Of a DNA stretch of 51,719 nucleotides, positions 42,600-51,663 are shown in pieces. The DNA lies in NCBI GenBank assembly GCA_947177425.1, contig CAMWUN010000024.1, positions 1 through 51,719 on the forward strand, in the 5' to 3' direction. Each line of letters begins with the position of its first letter. Position 1 is the first letter of the stretch. Below the pieces are notes generated by a model. The model worked only from the letters and a program-made list of their open reading frames with translations. It had not been told where the DNA came from and searched no databases. A program made the position numbers and the translations under genes. Source of the DNA: an uncultured bacterium (GTDB lineage Bacteria > Bacillota > Clostridia > Lachnospirales > Lachnospiraceae).

Positions 42600-45257
42600 T
42601 CACCTGAAACTTGTAAGATAAATCCTTCTCCAGGCGTATCCTTCCAGTTCCAGCAATATTTTTCCTTCCTTTACGGGAATATGCTCTTTTATCTTTTCCT
42701 GTACATCTACCTCGTAAGCATCCATTTCACTGCACCCCGGCACATTGACTTCTACAGTCATCCCGCTGACTCCATGATTCCTGAGGACTGCTATAAAACC
42801 GCCCTTCTTAGCCGGATAGATATTGGTAATCACGCCCTCCCTGCTGCACACAATGAGCGACTTCATCCATCCGGTCTCCGTCCTTGTAAATCCACTTCTC
42901 TTTACCAAAGCCTCCAGATCTGCAACAGCGCCTATTATTCCCCTGTCTTCGGCTTCCGTAAAATCTCTGTACAACTGCAGGACATCCGCATGGCTGTTTA
43001 TCTGCAGACGGTAACAGAACTCCGCCGTATCCCTCTGGCAGGGCGCAAAATTCGTGTCCCAGTAGTTATTCATGGGCCATGCTGCCAATAGGGGATTTGC
43101 CTCCCGTCTGATTTGCCTGTTTTCCCTGCCGAAATGGAAACCTCCTGCCTGCACCATAGGCGCATGAGGACAGGCCAGACTGTAGCAAATCTCATTATCA
43201 TAAAGGGCAATTCCGTTCTCCACCGTAACATAATCCCTGCACGTATTTCCAAGCTGCTGTCCGTCCAGCCTCACAAACTGCCCTGCCGTATTATAGACAC
43301 ATTCCCATCCTTCTTTCAGGGCCAGTGGAAAGACCAGATAAATTCCCTCAGGTTCATAGACAGCTTCTTTATTGACTTTTATAGTCAAATCAATTTCCGC
43401 CCCATCTTCGTAAAAGGTAACTGTCTGTTCTGCATATGCCATGCCTTCCATTGAAATTTTCCCACGAAGAACCGCCTTTCGTCCCTGTACCTCCACATCC
43501 CACCGGGTGTTCTTTCCGCTTCCTGTCCGCTCTGCTTCCCACTGATGGTTCCACATACTGATATTCTGGTTGCACAAATCTACGTCTCTTGGAAAAATCG
43601 TCCGCCTTATCTTCTCCTGACATGTTCCGTCCACCGTTTCCCTTACCAGTTCAAAGAATCCCCATGTGCCGGAATCATCCAGCAGATTCCTTTGTTTTAT
43701 TTTATCATAAATCTGTTTAATCCCGCCGCCCTTTTCACGAAAGCTTATCTTATAGAAAGGCGTTTCCAGCCCGCCCTCTGTCAGCACGAAGGGATTTTCC
43801 TCCTTTTCCTGTTTCAGGGACCGTATCTCGTCAAAAGAAAGAACCGCCACAGAATAGGGAGGAACCGGAATCTTTCCCCAGTCTTTTTCCGGCTGGCAGG
43901 CATAATATTCTTTCGGTGTTCCAGCTTCTATATAAGGAATGTAGCGTTTTTGGCGGACAGCTCCAAGCTGCCGTTCCTTTCTCATCCATCCTTCCGGGAT
44001 GGTCAGCGGAATATTCTGGGTAACGGCTGTGGGATTAACTACTGTAATCCCTTCCAGGATGTCTGTCTGAAAAGGATTGCCTGCAAGCTTCTCTATCTGG
44101 GTTCCCAGCGCATACCCGGCTAAATCCGCCGCCCGGTATGCCATTTCCTGCTTATGGATAAGCTGGGATATGCTTTCATAGTCCCAGGGAGCAGATACCG
44201 ACTGCGAGGCTCCCCATGTGTGTTCCTCATACATCAGGGCATTTAACTCCGCCTCTCTTCTGGCATCCGTATAACGCCTGCCCGAAAAGCCTGTCATGCA
44301 TTCCAGCATATCCGCACTCTCCAGTGTCCGTACCGCAAGACGGTTTATTTTTGTTTCCCTTGCCGTGCTGGCGCATCCAAAATTCCAGTAATCTGTCCAG
44401 TCTCCTCCATAAGACAAAAAAGCATTCTCTCCCATGGAAAGCAGTTTATCCCTCAGCATTTCCGGTGTGGCAAACCGTACCTTATACTCATGATTTTCTT
44501 CATTATAGCGGCGGATTAAATCCGCCAGTCCGGCATCGGGACAGTTATTGTCAAACATAGGCGGATTGGTTGCTGTCAGAAATGCAAAATCCCAGTTATA
44601 TCCCTGACTTTCCAGCCGTTGCACATAATCGCAGATACCCTCATGCATCAGCCCCGTGTCCCCTTCCCATGTTTTAAAAAACTGGCTGAACAGGGAATAA
44701 TGCTCACCTACAAAGGTCAATAGTTTCCTTCCGTCAGGGCTTTCCCACCAGAACGCACAGGGACGCCTGAAGGGAATTCCTCCGAAATGGATATTGATGC
44801 CTGTCATATAAAAGGAAACGTTACTGTCAAGCAAAAGCTGGCACATGGGCCAGGGCTGGCCATTCACATCGTGATTAACTGCCGTATCCACAGGCACACC
44901 CAGAATATCTCTAAGACCGTCCAGATTTTTCATCATGGCAAGCATCTGTCCTCCTGTACACCCCGGCGTTGTGTGCATGGGCAGGGCTGCCACGCTGATT
45001 CGCCTTTCTCCCACTAAAGACACGAAACGTTCCGCCATATCCTCCGGCGCCCTTTCCAGCCACCGGGCTACCGGCCAGGCGGCTTCGCATGTCCACTTAA
45101 ACTGCGCTTCCTCTGGATAATCCCTTGTCTTTTCACAGCAGACTATTGCCTGCTCTATGTAATCCCCCTGCAATTCCAGAAGCATAGGCTGGGGATGGGT
45201 ATAGCCTATATCCAGATGACTGTGATGCATACACCATATCTCTTTAATTTTTCCCAT
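42600..45257 (-). CDS. GH38 alpha-mannosidase, cytoplasmic
   Basis: The product is 885 residues without a signal peptide. The N-terminal GH38 domain has HHSHLDIGYTHPQ (zinc ligands His14 and Asp16) and NHDVNGQPW, with Asp130 the probable nucleophile and zinc ligand. A middle helical domain follows (ECMTGFSGRRYTDARREAEL, YEEHTWGASQSV), then a long C-terminal beta-sandwich region. The family cleaves alpha-mannosidic links from manno-oligosaccharides, N-glycan fragments or mannosyl-glycerate-like compounds. Intracellular location implies that the ABC permeases encoded just upstream deliver its substrate. ATG 45257 has GAGGTG before it. Confidence 0.9.
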   Translation of the reverse strand: MGKIKEIWCMHHSHLDIGYTHPQPMLLELQGDYIEQAIVCCEKTRDYPEEAQFKWTCEAAWPVARWLERAPEDMAERFVSLVGERRISVAALPMHTTPGCTGGQMLAMMKNLDGLRDILGVPVDTAVNHDVNGQPWPMCQLLLDSNVSFYMTGINIHFGGIPFRRPCAFWWESPDGRKLLTFVGEHYSLFSQFFKTWEGDTGLMHEGICDYVQRLESQGYNWDFAFLTATNPPMFDNNCPDAGLADLIRRYNEENHEYKVRFATPEMLRDKLLSMGENAFLSYGGDWTDYWNFGCASTARETKINRLAVRTLESADMLECMTGFSGRRYTDARREAELNALMYEEHTWGASQSVSAPWDYESISQLIHKQEMAYRAADLAGYALGTQIEKLAGNPFQTDILEGITVVNPTAVTQNIPLTIPEGWMRKERQLGAVRQKRYIPYIEAGTPKEYYACQPEKDWGKIPVPPYSVAVLSFDEIRSLKQEKEENPFVLTEGGLETPFYKISFREKGGGIKQIYDKIKQRNLLDDSGTWGFFELVRETVDGTCQEKIRRTIFPRDVDLCNQNISMWNHQWEAERTGSGKNTRWDVEVQGRKAVLRGKISMEGMAYAEQTVTFYEDGAEIDLTIKVNKEAVYEPEGIYLVFPLALKEGWECVYNTAGQFVRLDGQQLGNTCRDYVTVENGIALYDNEICYSLACPHAPMVQAGGFHFGRENRQIRREANPLLAAWPMNNYWDTNFAPCQRDTAEFCYRLQINSHADVLQLYRDFTEAEDRGIIGAVADLEALVKRSGFTRTETGWMKSLIVCSREGVITNIYPAKKGGFIAVLRNHGVSGMTVEVNVPGCSEMDAYEVDVQEKIKEHIPVKEGKILLELEGYAWRRIYLTSFR

Positions 45258-45275
45258 AATTCACCTCATTCTTCA

Positions 45276-46124
45276 TTAACCTTTCACGCCCCCTGCCGTG
45301 ACGCCGTCCAGTATCTTCTGTGAAAAAATAATAAACAACAGCAGAATTGGAATCGTAGACAGGGTGGAAACTGCCATTGCCAAATCCATAGTATTAATCA
45401 GCTTTCCCGTGTATTTTACCACCAGAAGAGGCAGCGTCTTTGCCGCATCTTTCTGCAGGAAAATCAAAGGCAGGAAAAACTGGTTCCAAATCTGCACAGA
45501 TACCGTGATGCATACAGAAAATACAATGGGACTTGCCATTGGAAACATGATTTTGCGGAATGTCGTCCATTCCCCCGCCCCGTCAATGATGGAAGCTTCA
45601 TAAATTTCTCTGGGCAGACCGGCAAAAAAATCTGTCAGCATAAAAACCGGCATGGAAATATTGGCCGCCGAGACTAAAATAACCGAAAGGGGATTATTAA
45701 TCAAATTCAGATTCTTCATAATCTGGAATACAGGCACAATACCAAGCTGTACCGGAAACATCAGACCAATCAGAAAATAAATTCTGAAAAATTTCCGGCC
45801 TTTAAACTGGTACCGCGCAATCCCGTAGGCAGTAATTGACGAAATAAACACCAGCAGGGCAAGGCTTGTTGCAAGTATCATGACGCTGTTCCCGAAATAC
45901 CTGAAAAAATGGTCTTTAGCTATGAGCCTGACATAATTATCCAATGACAGCTTTTCGGGTTTTCCAAAAGTATTGCTGAGTATGTCCTGCCGCGGCCGCA
46001 GCGAATGATACAACATATAAACAAGTATCATAAATGTGGCGGTGGAGTAAATCCACAAAAAAGCTTTTACCGCTCCCGCGCTTTTACCGTGATGTCTGCT
46101 CATCATATCCCGTGATTTTTTCAT
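45276..46124 (-). CDS. Carbohydrate ABC transporter permease (MalG type)
   Basis: The product is 282 residues with six helices. The EAA loop reads YEASIIDGAGEWTTFRKIMF then PMASP, the contact for the shared ATPase. ATG directly follows the TGA of the other permease gene, and GGAGG lies inside that gene. No ATPase gene is in this operon; a shared MsmX-type ATPase elsewhere in the genome is expected, as in many Firmicutes. Operon context points to mannosides as cargo. Confidence 0.93.
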   Translation of the reverse strand: MKKSRDMMSRHHGKSAGAVKAFLWIYSTATFMILVYMLYHSLRPRQDILSNTFGKPEKLSLDNYVRLIAKDHFFRYFGNSVMILATSLALLVFISSITAYGIARYQFKGRKFFRIYFLIGLMFPVQLGIVPVFQIMKNLNLINNPLSVILVSAANISMPVFMLTDFFAGLPREIYEASIIDGAGEWTTFRKIMFPMASPIVFSVCITVSVQIWNQFFLPLIFLQKDAAKTLPLLVVKYTGKLINTMDLAMAVSTLSTIPILLLFIIFSQKILDGVTAGGVKG

Positions 46125-47045
46125 TCAGTCCTCCTTTCTGTATACAAGCAAAAGCTGTATCAAAGCGATGACAAAAATCATCAAAAACAGTACACAGGCA
46201 ACCGTCGTCCCCATTCCCATGGAGTTTGCGCTGATATTCCCTCCCAGAGGGTTGGTATCCCCGAAAGCCATCCGATAGAAGAATAGCGACATAACGTCCA
46301 CATTCCTGTTAATGCCTCCCGATGTTCCTCCAAGAATATAGCTGTAATCAAAAATTGTCATACTGACAATATAAGAGACTAAAACCAGATTTAAAATGGT
46401 CATCTTGATCTGGGGCAGAATAATATACCACAGCCGCTTCCAAAAACCCGCGCCCTCCATGTAGGCACTCTCCAGACTGTCCCTTTCTATCATTTTCATG
46501 GCGCCTATAAAGTACATCATACCGACGCCGATTCCCGCCCAGGTAATCATCGCCCACACAATATAAATACCGTATTGGGGGATTCCGAGCCATGACCGGG
46601 TAAAGGCTCCCAGTCCCGCCATTTCCAGCAGCTTATTTACAATACCGATATTTCCGTCAAAAATCAGTGTAAATATAAACACAATAACTGGAGTGGAAAT
46701 AAACTGGGGTGAAAAAACTGCTACCTGAAAATAGTTTCCGCCTCTTGCCTTACTATAGATTGTATAGGCCATGGTAATCTGTACCGGCATGGCAATACAT
46801 ACCGTCAGCACAAAAATCGTAATGCTGTTTTTTAAGGCATTCATCATCTGGGACATTAAGTCCTTGTTGGTAAATAAATCCACATAATTCTGAAATCCCA
46901 CAAAGACCTTGTCGCCAATTCCGTTCCAGTGATAGAGACTTAACTGCCCTGCGGCAAAAATCGGATAGATAATAAAAATGGTATACAGGATAAATCCTGG
47001 TAAAAGGAACCACACATAAGGCTTCTTTCTTAAACGCTGTATCAT
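46125..47045 (-). CDS. Carbohydrate ABC transporter permease (MalF type)
   Basis: The product is about 306 residues with six helices. YVWFLLPGFILYTIFIIYP begins the protein, as in UgpA/LacF types, and the EAA loop reads LESAYMEGAGFWKRLWYIIL. GTG 47051 is too near AAGGAG, so ATG 47045 (spacing eight) is preferred. It forms the channel with the MalG-type protein. A long hairpin lies between it and the binding-protein gene. Confidence 0.92.
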   Translation of the reverse strand: MIQRLRKKPYVWFLLPGFILYTIFIIYPIFAAGQLSLYHWNGIGDKVFVGFQNYVDLFTNKDLMSQMMNALKNSITIFVLTVCIAMPVQITMAYTIYSKARGGNYFQVAVFSPQFISTPVIVFIFTLIFDGNIGIVNKLLEMAGLGAFTRSWLGIPQYGIYIVWAMITWAGIGVGMMYFIGAMKMIERDSLESAYMEGAGFWKRLWYIILPQIKMTILNLVLVSYIVSMTIFDYSYILGGTSGGINRNVDVMSLFFYRMAFGDTNPLGGNISANSMGMGTTVACVLFLMIFVIALIQLLLVYRKED

Positions 47046-47080
47046 CTGCACCTCTCCTTCTTTCGTCCGTCAGAGGACAA

Positions 47081-47126
47081 AAATGTCAGGAATATGTAAA
47101 AATCTTTCCCATATTTCCTGACATTT
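47081..47126 (-). terminator. Hairpin attenuator between binding-protein and permease genes
   Basis: AAATGTCAGGAATATG (47081-47096) pairs with CATATTTCCTGACATTT (47110-47126) with one bulge. In minus-strand RNA it is followed by UUUUUGUCC. It should cause partial termination, giving more binding protein than permease. Confidence 0.75.
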
Positions 47127-47171
47127 ATTAAATAGGTTTCTGTAATTATATATTGCGGTCAGCTTTGGTGG

Positions 47172-48413
47172 TTATCTGACACTGCTCTTATTCATTTCTT
47201 CTTCTATCATCGCCACGGCTTCTTTTCCTGTAATTTCCGACATCATCAGCTTGGGCAGTACTTCCCCAAGAAATACGTCCTGGGGCTTTCCCGTCTCATC
47301 CGCCACACCGCTTAGCACATGGTAAATATTGGCTCCCACTACATCAAACTCAGAATGTTCTTTCACGCTGTCATCCCTGATATTCAAATCTTTCACACTG
47401 GGGATGCTTCCCACATAATTTTCCATAATTTGTTCCGCCTGCTGGCTGTTAAGGAATCGCAGGTATTCTACCGCTTCCTCCGGATGCTCTGTTTTGGCCG
47501 CAACAGCATACGTCGTGTAATTGCTCTCTCCGCTCTGGGCATAGCGGGTTCCGTTCTCATCAGGAAATGCAAAGCTGCCCACCTCAAAATTCAGTTCCCG
47601 GTACATCTGGTTATTCCATGTTCCATCCACAATCATGCCGGCTTCCCCGTTGGTAAAGGCAAGCTGTGCGCCCACAGCGTCAATGGATGTAAAGTCTTTG
47701 CCCATATAACCCTTCTCGGCCCATTCTCTGTAAGTGTCAAACATTTTTTCCATGGAAGTGAAGTCTACATCCCCATGGCCGCTGATTTGTTCCATGGTAT
47801 CTGCACAGAGCGCAGGCGCCATAACCTGAATCAGCCAGTATCTGTCAAAATCTCCTTTTCCTCCCAGGGCAATAGGTGTGTAGCCGTTCTGCGCCAGCGT
47901 TTCAACTGCTGCAACCAGTTCCCCAAAGTCAGAAGGCTTTGAAATCTGCAAAGCGTCAAAAATTTCCTTATTATAATAAATCGTTGCGTAATCCAGAAAT
48001 GCAGGGTAACTGCAATACACGGAGCCATCAACTGTCGCATAGTCAATTGCTGCCTGGCTGTACCTCGTACTATCCATATCGTAGGAATCCAGATTCAGAA
48101 TATATCCGTTTCTGGCAAGTTCCGCCATCTTAGTGGACTTATTTCCCTGTACCCAGAAAAGATCCGGCAAAGAATCTGACTGCACTGCCACATTGATTGT
48201 GTCAAAAGTCCCTGAATACTGGTAATCCAGTTTAATGTCAGGATGTTCTTTTTCAAATGCCTCATTGATTTCCGTAAACGCCTGCTCCAATATCGCCTGA
48301 TTGTCCGCATCGCCCCAAATGGTCAGAGTAACTGTATCTTTTTTAGCGCCGCACCCTGTCAGCATAGCCAGCATCATTGTAACCGAAATAACTAAACAAA
48401 ATACCTTCTTCAT
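47172..48413 (-). CDS. Extracellular sugar-binding lipoprotein (family 1)
   Basis: The product is about 413 residues. The lipoprotein signal MKKVFCLVISVTMMLAMLTG ends before Cys21. The MalE-like fold has VTLTIWGDADNQAILEQAF, ALGGKGDFDRYWLIQVMAP, FTNGEAGMIVDGTWNNQMYR and EEAVEYLRFLNSQ, standard for family 1 sugar-binding proteins. ATG 48413 follows GGAGG with eight bases spacing. It supplies the two permeases downstream. With a GH38 enzyme in the operon the ligand is probably an alpha-mannoside. Confidence 0.92.
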   Translation of the reverse strand: MKKVFCLVISVTMMLAMLTGCGAKKDTVTLTIWGDADNQAILEQAFTEINEAFEKEHPDIKLDYQYSGTFDTINVAVQSDSLPDLFWVQGNKSTKMAELARNGYILNLDSYDMDSTRYSQAAIDYATVDGSVYCSYPAFLDYATIYYNKEIFDALQISKPSDFGELVAAVETLAQNGYTPIALGGKGDFDRYWLIQVMAPALCADTMEQISGHGDVDFTSMEKMFDTYREWAEKGYMGKDFTSIDAVGAQLAFTNGEAGMIVDGTWNNQMYRELNFEVGSFAFPDENGTRYAQSGESNYTTYAVAAKTEHPEEAVEYLRFLNSQQAEQIMENYVGSIPSVKDLNIRDDSVKEHSEFDVVGANIYHVLSGVADETGKPQDVFLGEVLPKLMMSEITGKEAVAMIEEEMNKSSVR

Positions 48414-48470
48414 ATCTATTTCCTCCAGTCTGAAAAGCCAAAGCCTTCTTTTCCAGTTGCGCTTGTCCAT

Positions 48471-48489
48471 AGTAATCGTGCAAATTACT
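48471..48489. promoter_or_regulatory. Inverted repeat upstream of the binding-protein gene
   Basis: AGTAAT (48471-48476) and ATTACT (48484-48489) are perfect 6-bp arms with a seven-base spacer, in the 87-bp gap between the ROK repressor gene and the binding-protein gene. It could be an operator, but the arm sequence differs from the AGTA/TACT and GTAAAA/TTTTAC sites upstream of the repressor. Confidence 0.35.
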
Positions 48490-48500
48490 GTGTGCGGGGC

Positions 48501-49658
48501 TTAAACCTCCGAATTATTTTCCAACACAAGGGCGACAGTCCCGATAAAGGAGGCGCTGCCTATAAAGGAGGATGACTCCACATGGATGTTTCTCTCCTGC
48601 CCCCATGAAAAACTTTTACTTCTTAATTTTTCCTCCAGTCTCTTCACTATCTTTTCCTGATAAATGTGCAAGTCCCCGCCTATGATAAAACACTGCGTGT
48701 CATAGGCGTTTGCCATATTTGCAAATGCCACTTCCAGATACCCTGTCATTCTTTCTACTGCTTTCATGCAGACTTCGTCTCCCGAAGACGCTCTCACCAG
48801 CAGCTCCATCCATGTCAAATCTTTTCCGGCGCCGTTTTCCCTGGCCCATTTCACAACAGCTCTGGTGCTGCTGTACATTTCCAGACATCCCCTCTGCCCA
48901 CATTCGCAGAGAATACCATCCTTTTCCACTATGGTATGTCCCATAATGCCCGCAAGGCCGCTAAATCCGGTATAAAGCTTCCCGTTCATAATGACTCCGC
49001 CACCAATGCCGGCGGAAATTCCCACATAAATAAAATCATCATATTGATTCCGGTTGCCAAAATAGACTTCCGCCAGCGCCGCCACGCAGATGTCATTCTG
49101 CAGATAAGCAGGCAGATCATACCTTTCTTCCAGACAGCTTACAATAGGAAGGTTTCTTATATTGTTGAAATCCGGCGGGTTTAAAATCACGCCGTCCTTT
49201 ACCAGCAGCGGCCCGGCACAGGAAATTCCTATGCCCCATACTTTCTCCCTGTATCTGGTCTGCATCAGCCTGTCGCATAACAGGAACAGCCCTTTCAGAA
49301 AGATATCATTATTTTCCATGGCGGACAGTTCCATGCTCTCTGACTGGATAATCTGGCCTTTCAGATTAATAATTCCTACGTTCAGATTGTCACGTCCCAC
49401 ATGAATTCCCAGCGTCAGAAGCGATTCCGGCGCCACCTGCAGATAGGTACGCCTGCGTCCTCCTGTAGAGTCCGCCATCCCACATTCCTGCACGATTCCA
49501 GCATCCATATATTCCTTAATCAGTCCCGTCACCGTCATTTTGCTAAGTCCTGTCAGGTGGCTCAGCTCTATACGGGATATGGGTTCATTGATGATAATAT
49601 TTTTCAAAAGAATATACTTGTTGATGCCGTTCATATTCTGCTGGTTCATGCCAATCAT
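48501..49658 (-). CDS. ROK-family transcriptional repressor (NagC/XylR type)
   Basis: The product is 385 residues. An N-terminal winged HTH (residues about 12-75; NEPISRIELSHLTGLSKMTV then GRRRTYLQV) precedes a ROK domain with LGIHVGRDNLNVGIINLKG, a Gly-rich GISAGIGGGVIMNG and the zinc site IMGH plus CECGQRGC. The HTH marks it as a sugar-responsive repressor rather than a kinase. It starts the mannoside operon region and probably represses it and itself, with mannose or its phosphate as likely effector (inference). A near-perfect promoter and two palindromes precede it. Confidence 0.92.
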   Translation of the reverse strand: MIGMNQQNMNGINKYILLKNIIINEPISRIELSHLTGLSKMTVTGLIKEYMDAGIVQECGMADSTGGRRRTYLQVAPESLLTLGIHVGRDNLNVGIINLKGQIIQSESMELSAMENNDIFLKGLFLLCDRLMQTRYREKVWGIGISCAGPLLVKDGVILNPPDFNNIRNLPIVSCLEERYDLPAYLQNDICVAALAEVYFGNRNQYDDFIYVGISAGIGGGVIMNGKLYTGFSGLAGIMGHTIVEKDGILCECGQRGCLEMYSSTRAVVKWARENGAGKDLTWMELLVRASSGDEVCMKAVERMTGYLEVAFANMANAYDTQCFIIGGDLHIYQEKIVKRLEEKLRSKSFSWGQERNIHVESSSFIGSASFIGTVALVLENNSEV

Positions 49659-49676
49659 TTTACTGTCCTCTCCCTA

Positions 49677-49697
49677 TTAGTACAAATTATTTACTAA
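49677..49697. promoter_or_regulatory. Operator-like palindrome 1 of the ROK repressor gene
   Basis: TTAGTA (49677-49682) and TACTAA (49692-49697) are perfect inverted arms with a nine-base AT-rich spacer. It lies between the promoter and the start codon, a roadblock position. ROK repressors typically bind AT-rich inverted repeats of TTAGTAAA type. Confidence 0.55.
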
Positions 49698-49754
49698 CAG
49701 GTTTTTGTCTTTCATTTTGTTGGAATCTGTTTTACAGTAGCTTTGCACATTTTC

Positions 49755-49805
49755 ATTATATCTGCTTATTGCACCAAAGTCAATAACTAAGTAAAAGAAT
49801 TTTAC
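49755..49805 (-). promoter_or_regulatory. Strong promoter and upstream palindrome of the ROK repressor gene
   Basis: On the minus strand TTGACT (49778-49783) and TATAAT (49755-49760) are 17 bp apart, nearly consensus. Upstream of the -35, GTAAAA-GAA-TTTTAC (49791-49805) is a perfect palindrome, a second candidate ROK operator. Confidence 0.75.
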
Positions 49806-49928
49806 CAACTATTCTATGGCAAATAATGGATATAAAAAACCTTGTTGCAGGAAATGATGTTAAGTGGTATTCTTGCAAAAGGCAGTGGTCAGGCCGTCGC
49901 ACAGCGGCTTGGTGCAATCGGAATTTAC

Positions 49929-51173
49929 CTATAACAATTTAATCAATTCCATATACCAGTTATCCATAATGCTTTCATAGGGAATCTGCACTATCCTGTC
50001 TTTTGAACCGCTTTCGTAAATACAGGCTTCCGCTGCGCCAGCCAAACCCGGAAGTTTGTAAAATCCGCCAAAAACAATCCATATTTCCCCATCTGCATTC
50101 TTTTCTCGCAGAAATTTATCAAAGGCTTCTCTCTCAACATAAACATATCTGTCATCATATGAGATCATCTGCGCCAGTTTCCCGGTATCATAAGAAACAA
50201 TTTCAGGCTCACCGTCATAATTTCCGACCATAATGTCCCTGCTTTCATTGCACCGGCCATAGGAATGGGTATGTACTGCCAGCAGCATAACTGCAATCAC
50301 CAGAACGGCTGCGGCTGCCATGCCCACACACACCCTTTTTTTATATGGACGGAAACCGGCAATCTCACCCATCCGCCTTTTCATGTCTGCAAATTCCCTT
50401 TCCCCTGCATAGGTAACGGCGGGCGACGTACCTTCCGTTCCAGAGCGCAGCAGTTTCAGGGTTTTAAGCAATACCAGACCATATTCATGCGCCGTCCCCC
50501 CGCTGCTTTGTATGCACACCCTGTCGCAAATGTCCTCCATATCCGCCCGGAACTGTTTCTGGAAGATCGTCAGGAACGGGTTTACCCATAAGAGACACCG
50601 CAGGATGTCCCATGCGAGCCCAAACCATAGATGGCCTAAACGGATGTGCGTCTGCTCATGCCGTATAATGGTCTTAAGTTCATCCCTTCCATAACTGCCC
50701 GCCATTACTTTAGGCAGGATAATTTGCGGTTTCAGCAGTCCGACTGTAAACGGCGTGACATTCATGTCCGTGACGCTGATCACGATATTATCCAGAGAAA
50801 CCTTTTCCATCTCGGCAACAGACTTTTGGAGACGTAATCTTTTCCCGAATATGCACACAGCAGCTACAAAAATGCCCGCTATATAAATACGGTCAGCCCA
50901 AATCCATGACATGGTTGCCGCCGTCAGCCGCCACGTTACATTTAAGACAGATTCATTTTCATAAAACAGCTTCAGCTTTCCAAGAAACGGGACAAGCAGA
51001 AATGATGACCATAACAGCCCTCTTAAGAAAGTCCGTCCTGAAAAAAGCATCTTCCTAAGCAGCATCACAAACCCGGCAAGCAAAAAGGAAAAGGCCGCGC
51101 ACCGCACAATCTGGGTGGTGTAATATACCGCACAGAAATCCATGAGGCTGCCAATATATGACCAGTCAGGCAT
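49929..51173 (-). CDS. BlaR1/MecR1-type M56 membrane peptidase sensor
   Basis: The product is about 414 residues. Three N-terminal helices (residues about 20-108) precede a cytoplasmic zinc peptidase domain with the HExxH motif (His172-Glu-Gln-Thr-His176 in IIRHEQTHIRLGHLW) and MEDICDRVCIQSSG. One more helix near residues 290-310 precedes an extracellular C-terminal domain of about 110 residues. This is much shorter than the penicillin-binding sensor of true BlaR1, so it probably senses something else. It overlaps the BlaI-type repressor gene by eight bases, and the peptidase is expected to relieve that repressor. The start at 51173 is at the overlap. Confidence 0.88.
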   Translation of the reverse strand: MPDWSYIGSLMDFCAVYYTTQIVRCAAFSFLLAGFVMLLRKMLFSGRTFLRGLLWSSFLLVPFLGKLKLFYENESVLNVTWRLTAATMSWIWADRIYIAGIFVAAVCIFGKRLRLQKSVAEMEKVSLDNIVISVTDMNVTPFTVGLLKPQIILPKVMAGSYGRDELKTIIRHEQTHIRLGHLWFGLAWDILRCLLWVNPFLTIFQKQFRADMEDICDRVCIQSSGGTAHEYGLVLLKTLKLLRSGTEGTSPAVTYAGEREFADMKRRMGEIAGFRPYKKRVCVGMAAAAVLVIAVMLLAVHTHSYGRCNESRDIMVGNYDGEPEIVSYDTGKLAQMISYDDRYVYVEREAFDKFLREKNADGEIWIVFGGFYKLPGLAGAAEACIYESGSKDRIVQIPYESIMDNWYMELIKLL

Positions 51174-51591
51174 GGGAGCCACCCTCTTTACCGGGAGCCT
51201 CTGTGCCACAGCCTCGGCTTTTCTCCAGAATCTCCTCCAGTTCCTTGATTTGTTCGTCCGTCAAAGCAAAACTCTGCAGCAGCGCCGCCATCGCATTTGA
51301 CCCATTGCCGGAAAAGTAGCTGTCCACGAACTTCCTGCTTTTTTCCTTAACGCATTCCTCCTTTGACCTCTGCACATAATAATGGTAGACTCTCGAATCG
51401 TGCTCATCCACCGTATAGCCGAGGACACCCTTCTGGTTCAGGCGGTTCATCAGCACCCGCACCATCCTCATTGACATATCCACATTCCCCTGCATCCTTT
51501 TATAAACCTCGGAGGATGTCAGCGGCGTATTGCTCGCCCATAGGACTTCCATGATCTGCCACTCACTCAGCGTAATCTCTTCCTTTGCCAT
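51166..51591 (-). CDS. BlaI/MecI/CopY-family repressor
   Basis: The product is 141 residues. A winged helix (LSEWQIMEVLWASNTPLTSS, MRMVRVLMNRLNQKGVL, DEHDSRVYHYYVQRSKEE) is followed by a helical dimerisation region, as in BlaI/MecI. Such repressors are cut or inactivated after signalling by the M56 partner encoded downstream. A palindrome overlaps the promoter just upstream. The target genes beyond this pair are unknown. Confidence 0.92.
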   Translation of the reverse strand: MAKEEITLSEWQIMEVLWASNTPLTSSEVYKRMQGNVDMSMRMVRVLMNRLNQKGVLGYTVDEHDSRVYHYYVQRSKEECVKEKSRKFVDSYFSGNGSNAMAALLQSFALTDEQIKELEEILEKSRGCGTEAPGKEGGSHA

Positions 51592-51610
51592 ATCTCTGCC
51601 TTCCCTTCGT

Positions 51611-51649
51611 TTTATATTAACAATTTATATGTCGGTTAACTATCGTTAA
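51611..51649 (-). promoter_or_regulatory. Promoter and overlapping dyad of the BlaI-type gene
   Basis: On the minus strand TTAACC (51634-51639) and TATAAA (51611-51616) are 17 bp apart. A dyad TTAAC-TATC-GTTAA (51636-51649) overlaps the -35 and may be the repressor site. It does not match the classic BlaI box. Confidence 0.5.
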
Positions 51650-51663
51650 TTATTAAGAGTCAT

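Noticed and set aside
49853-49933. Plus-strand frame of 27 codons ending in LAKGSGQAVAQRLGAIGIYL
   Set aside because: Codon use looks gene-like and it could be a leftover tail of a lost gene, but it is too short and unrecognised to call.
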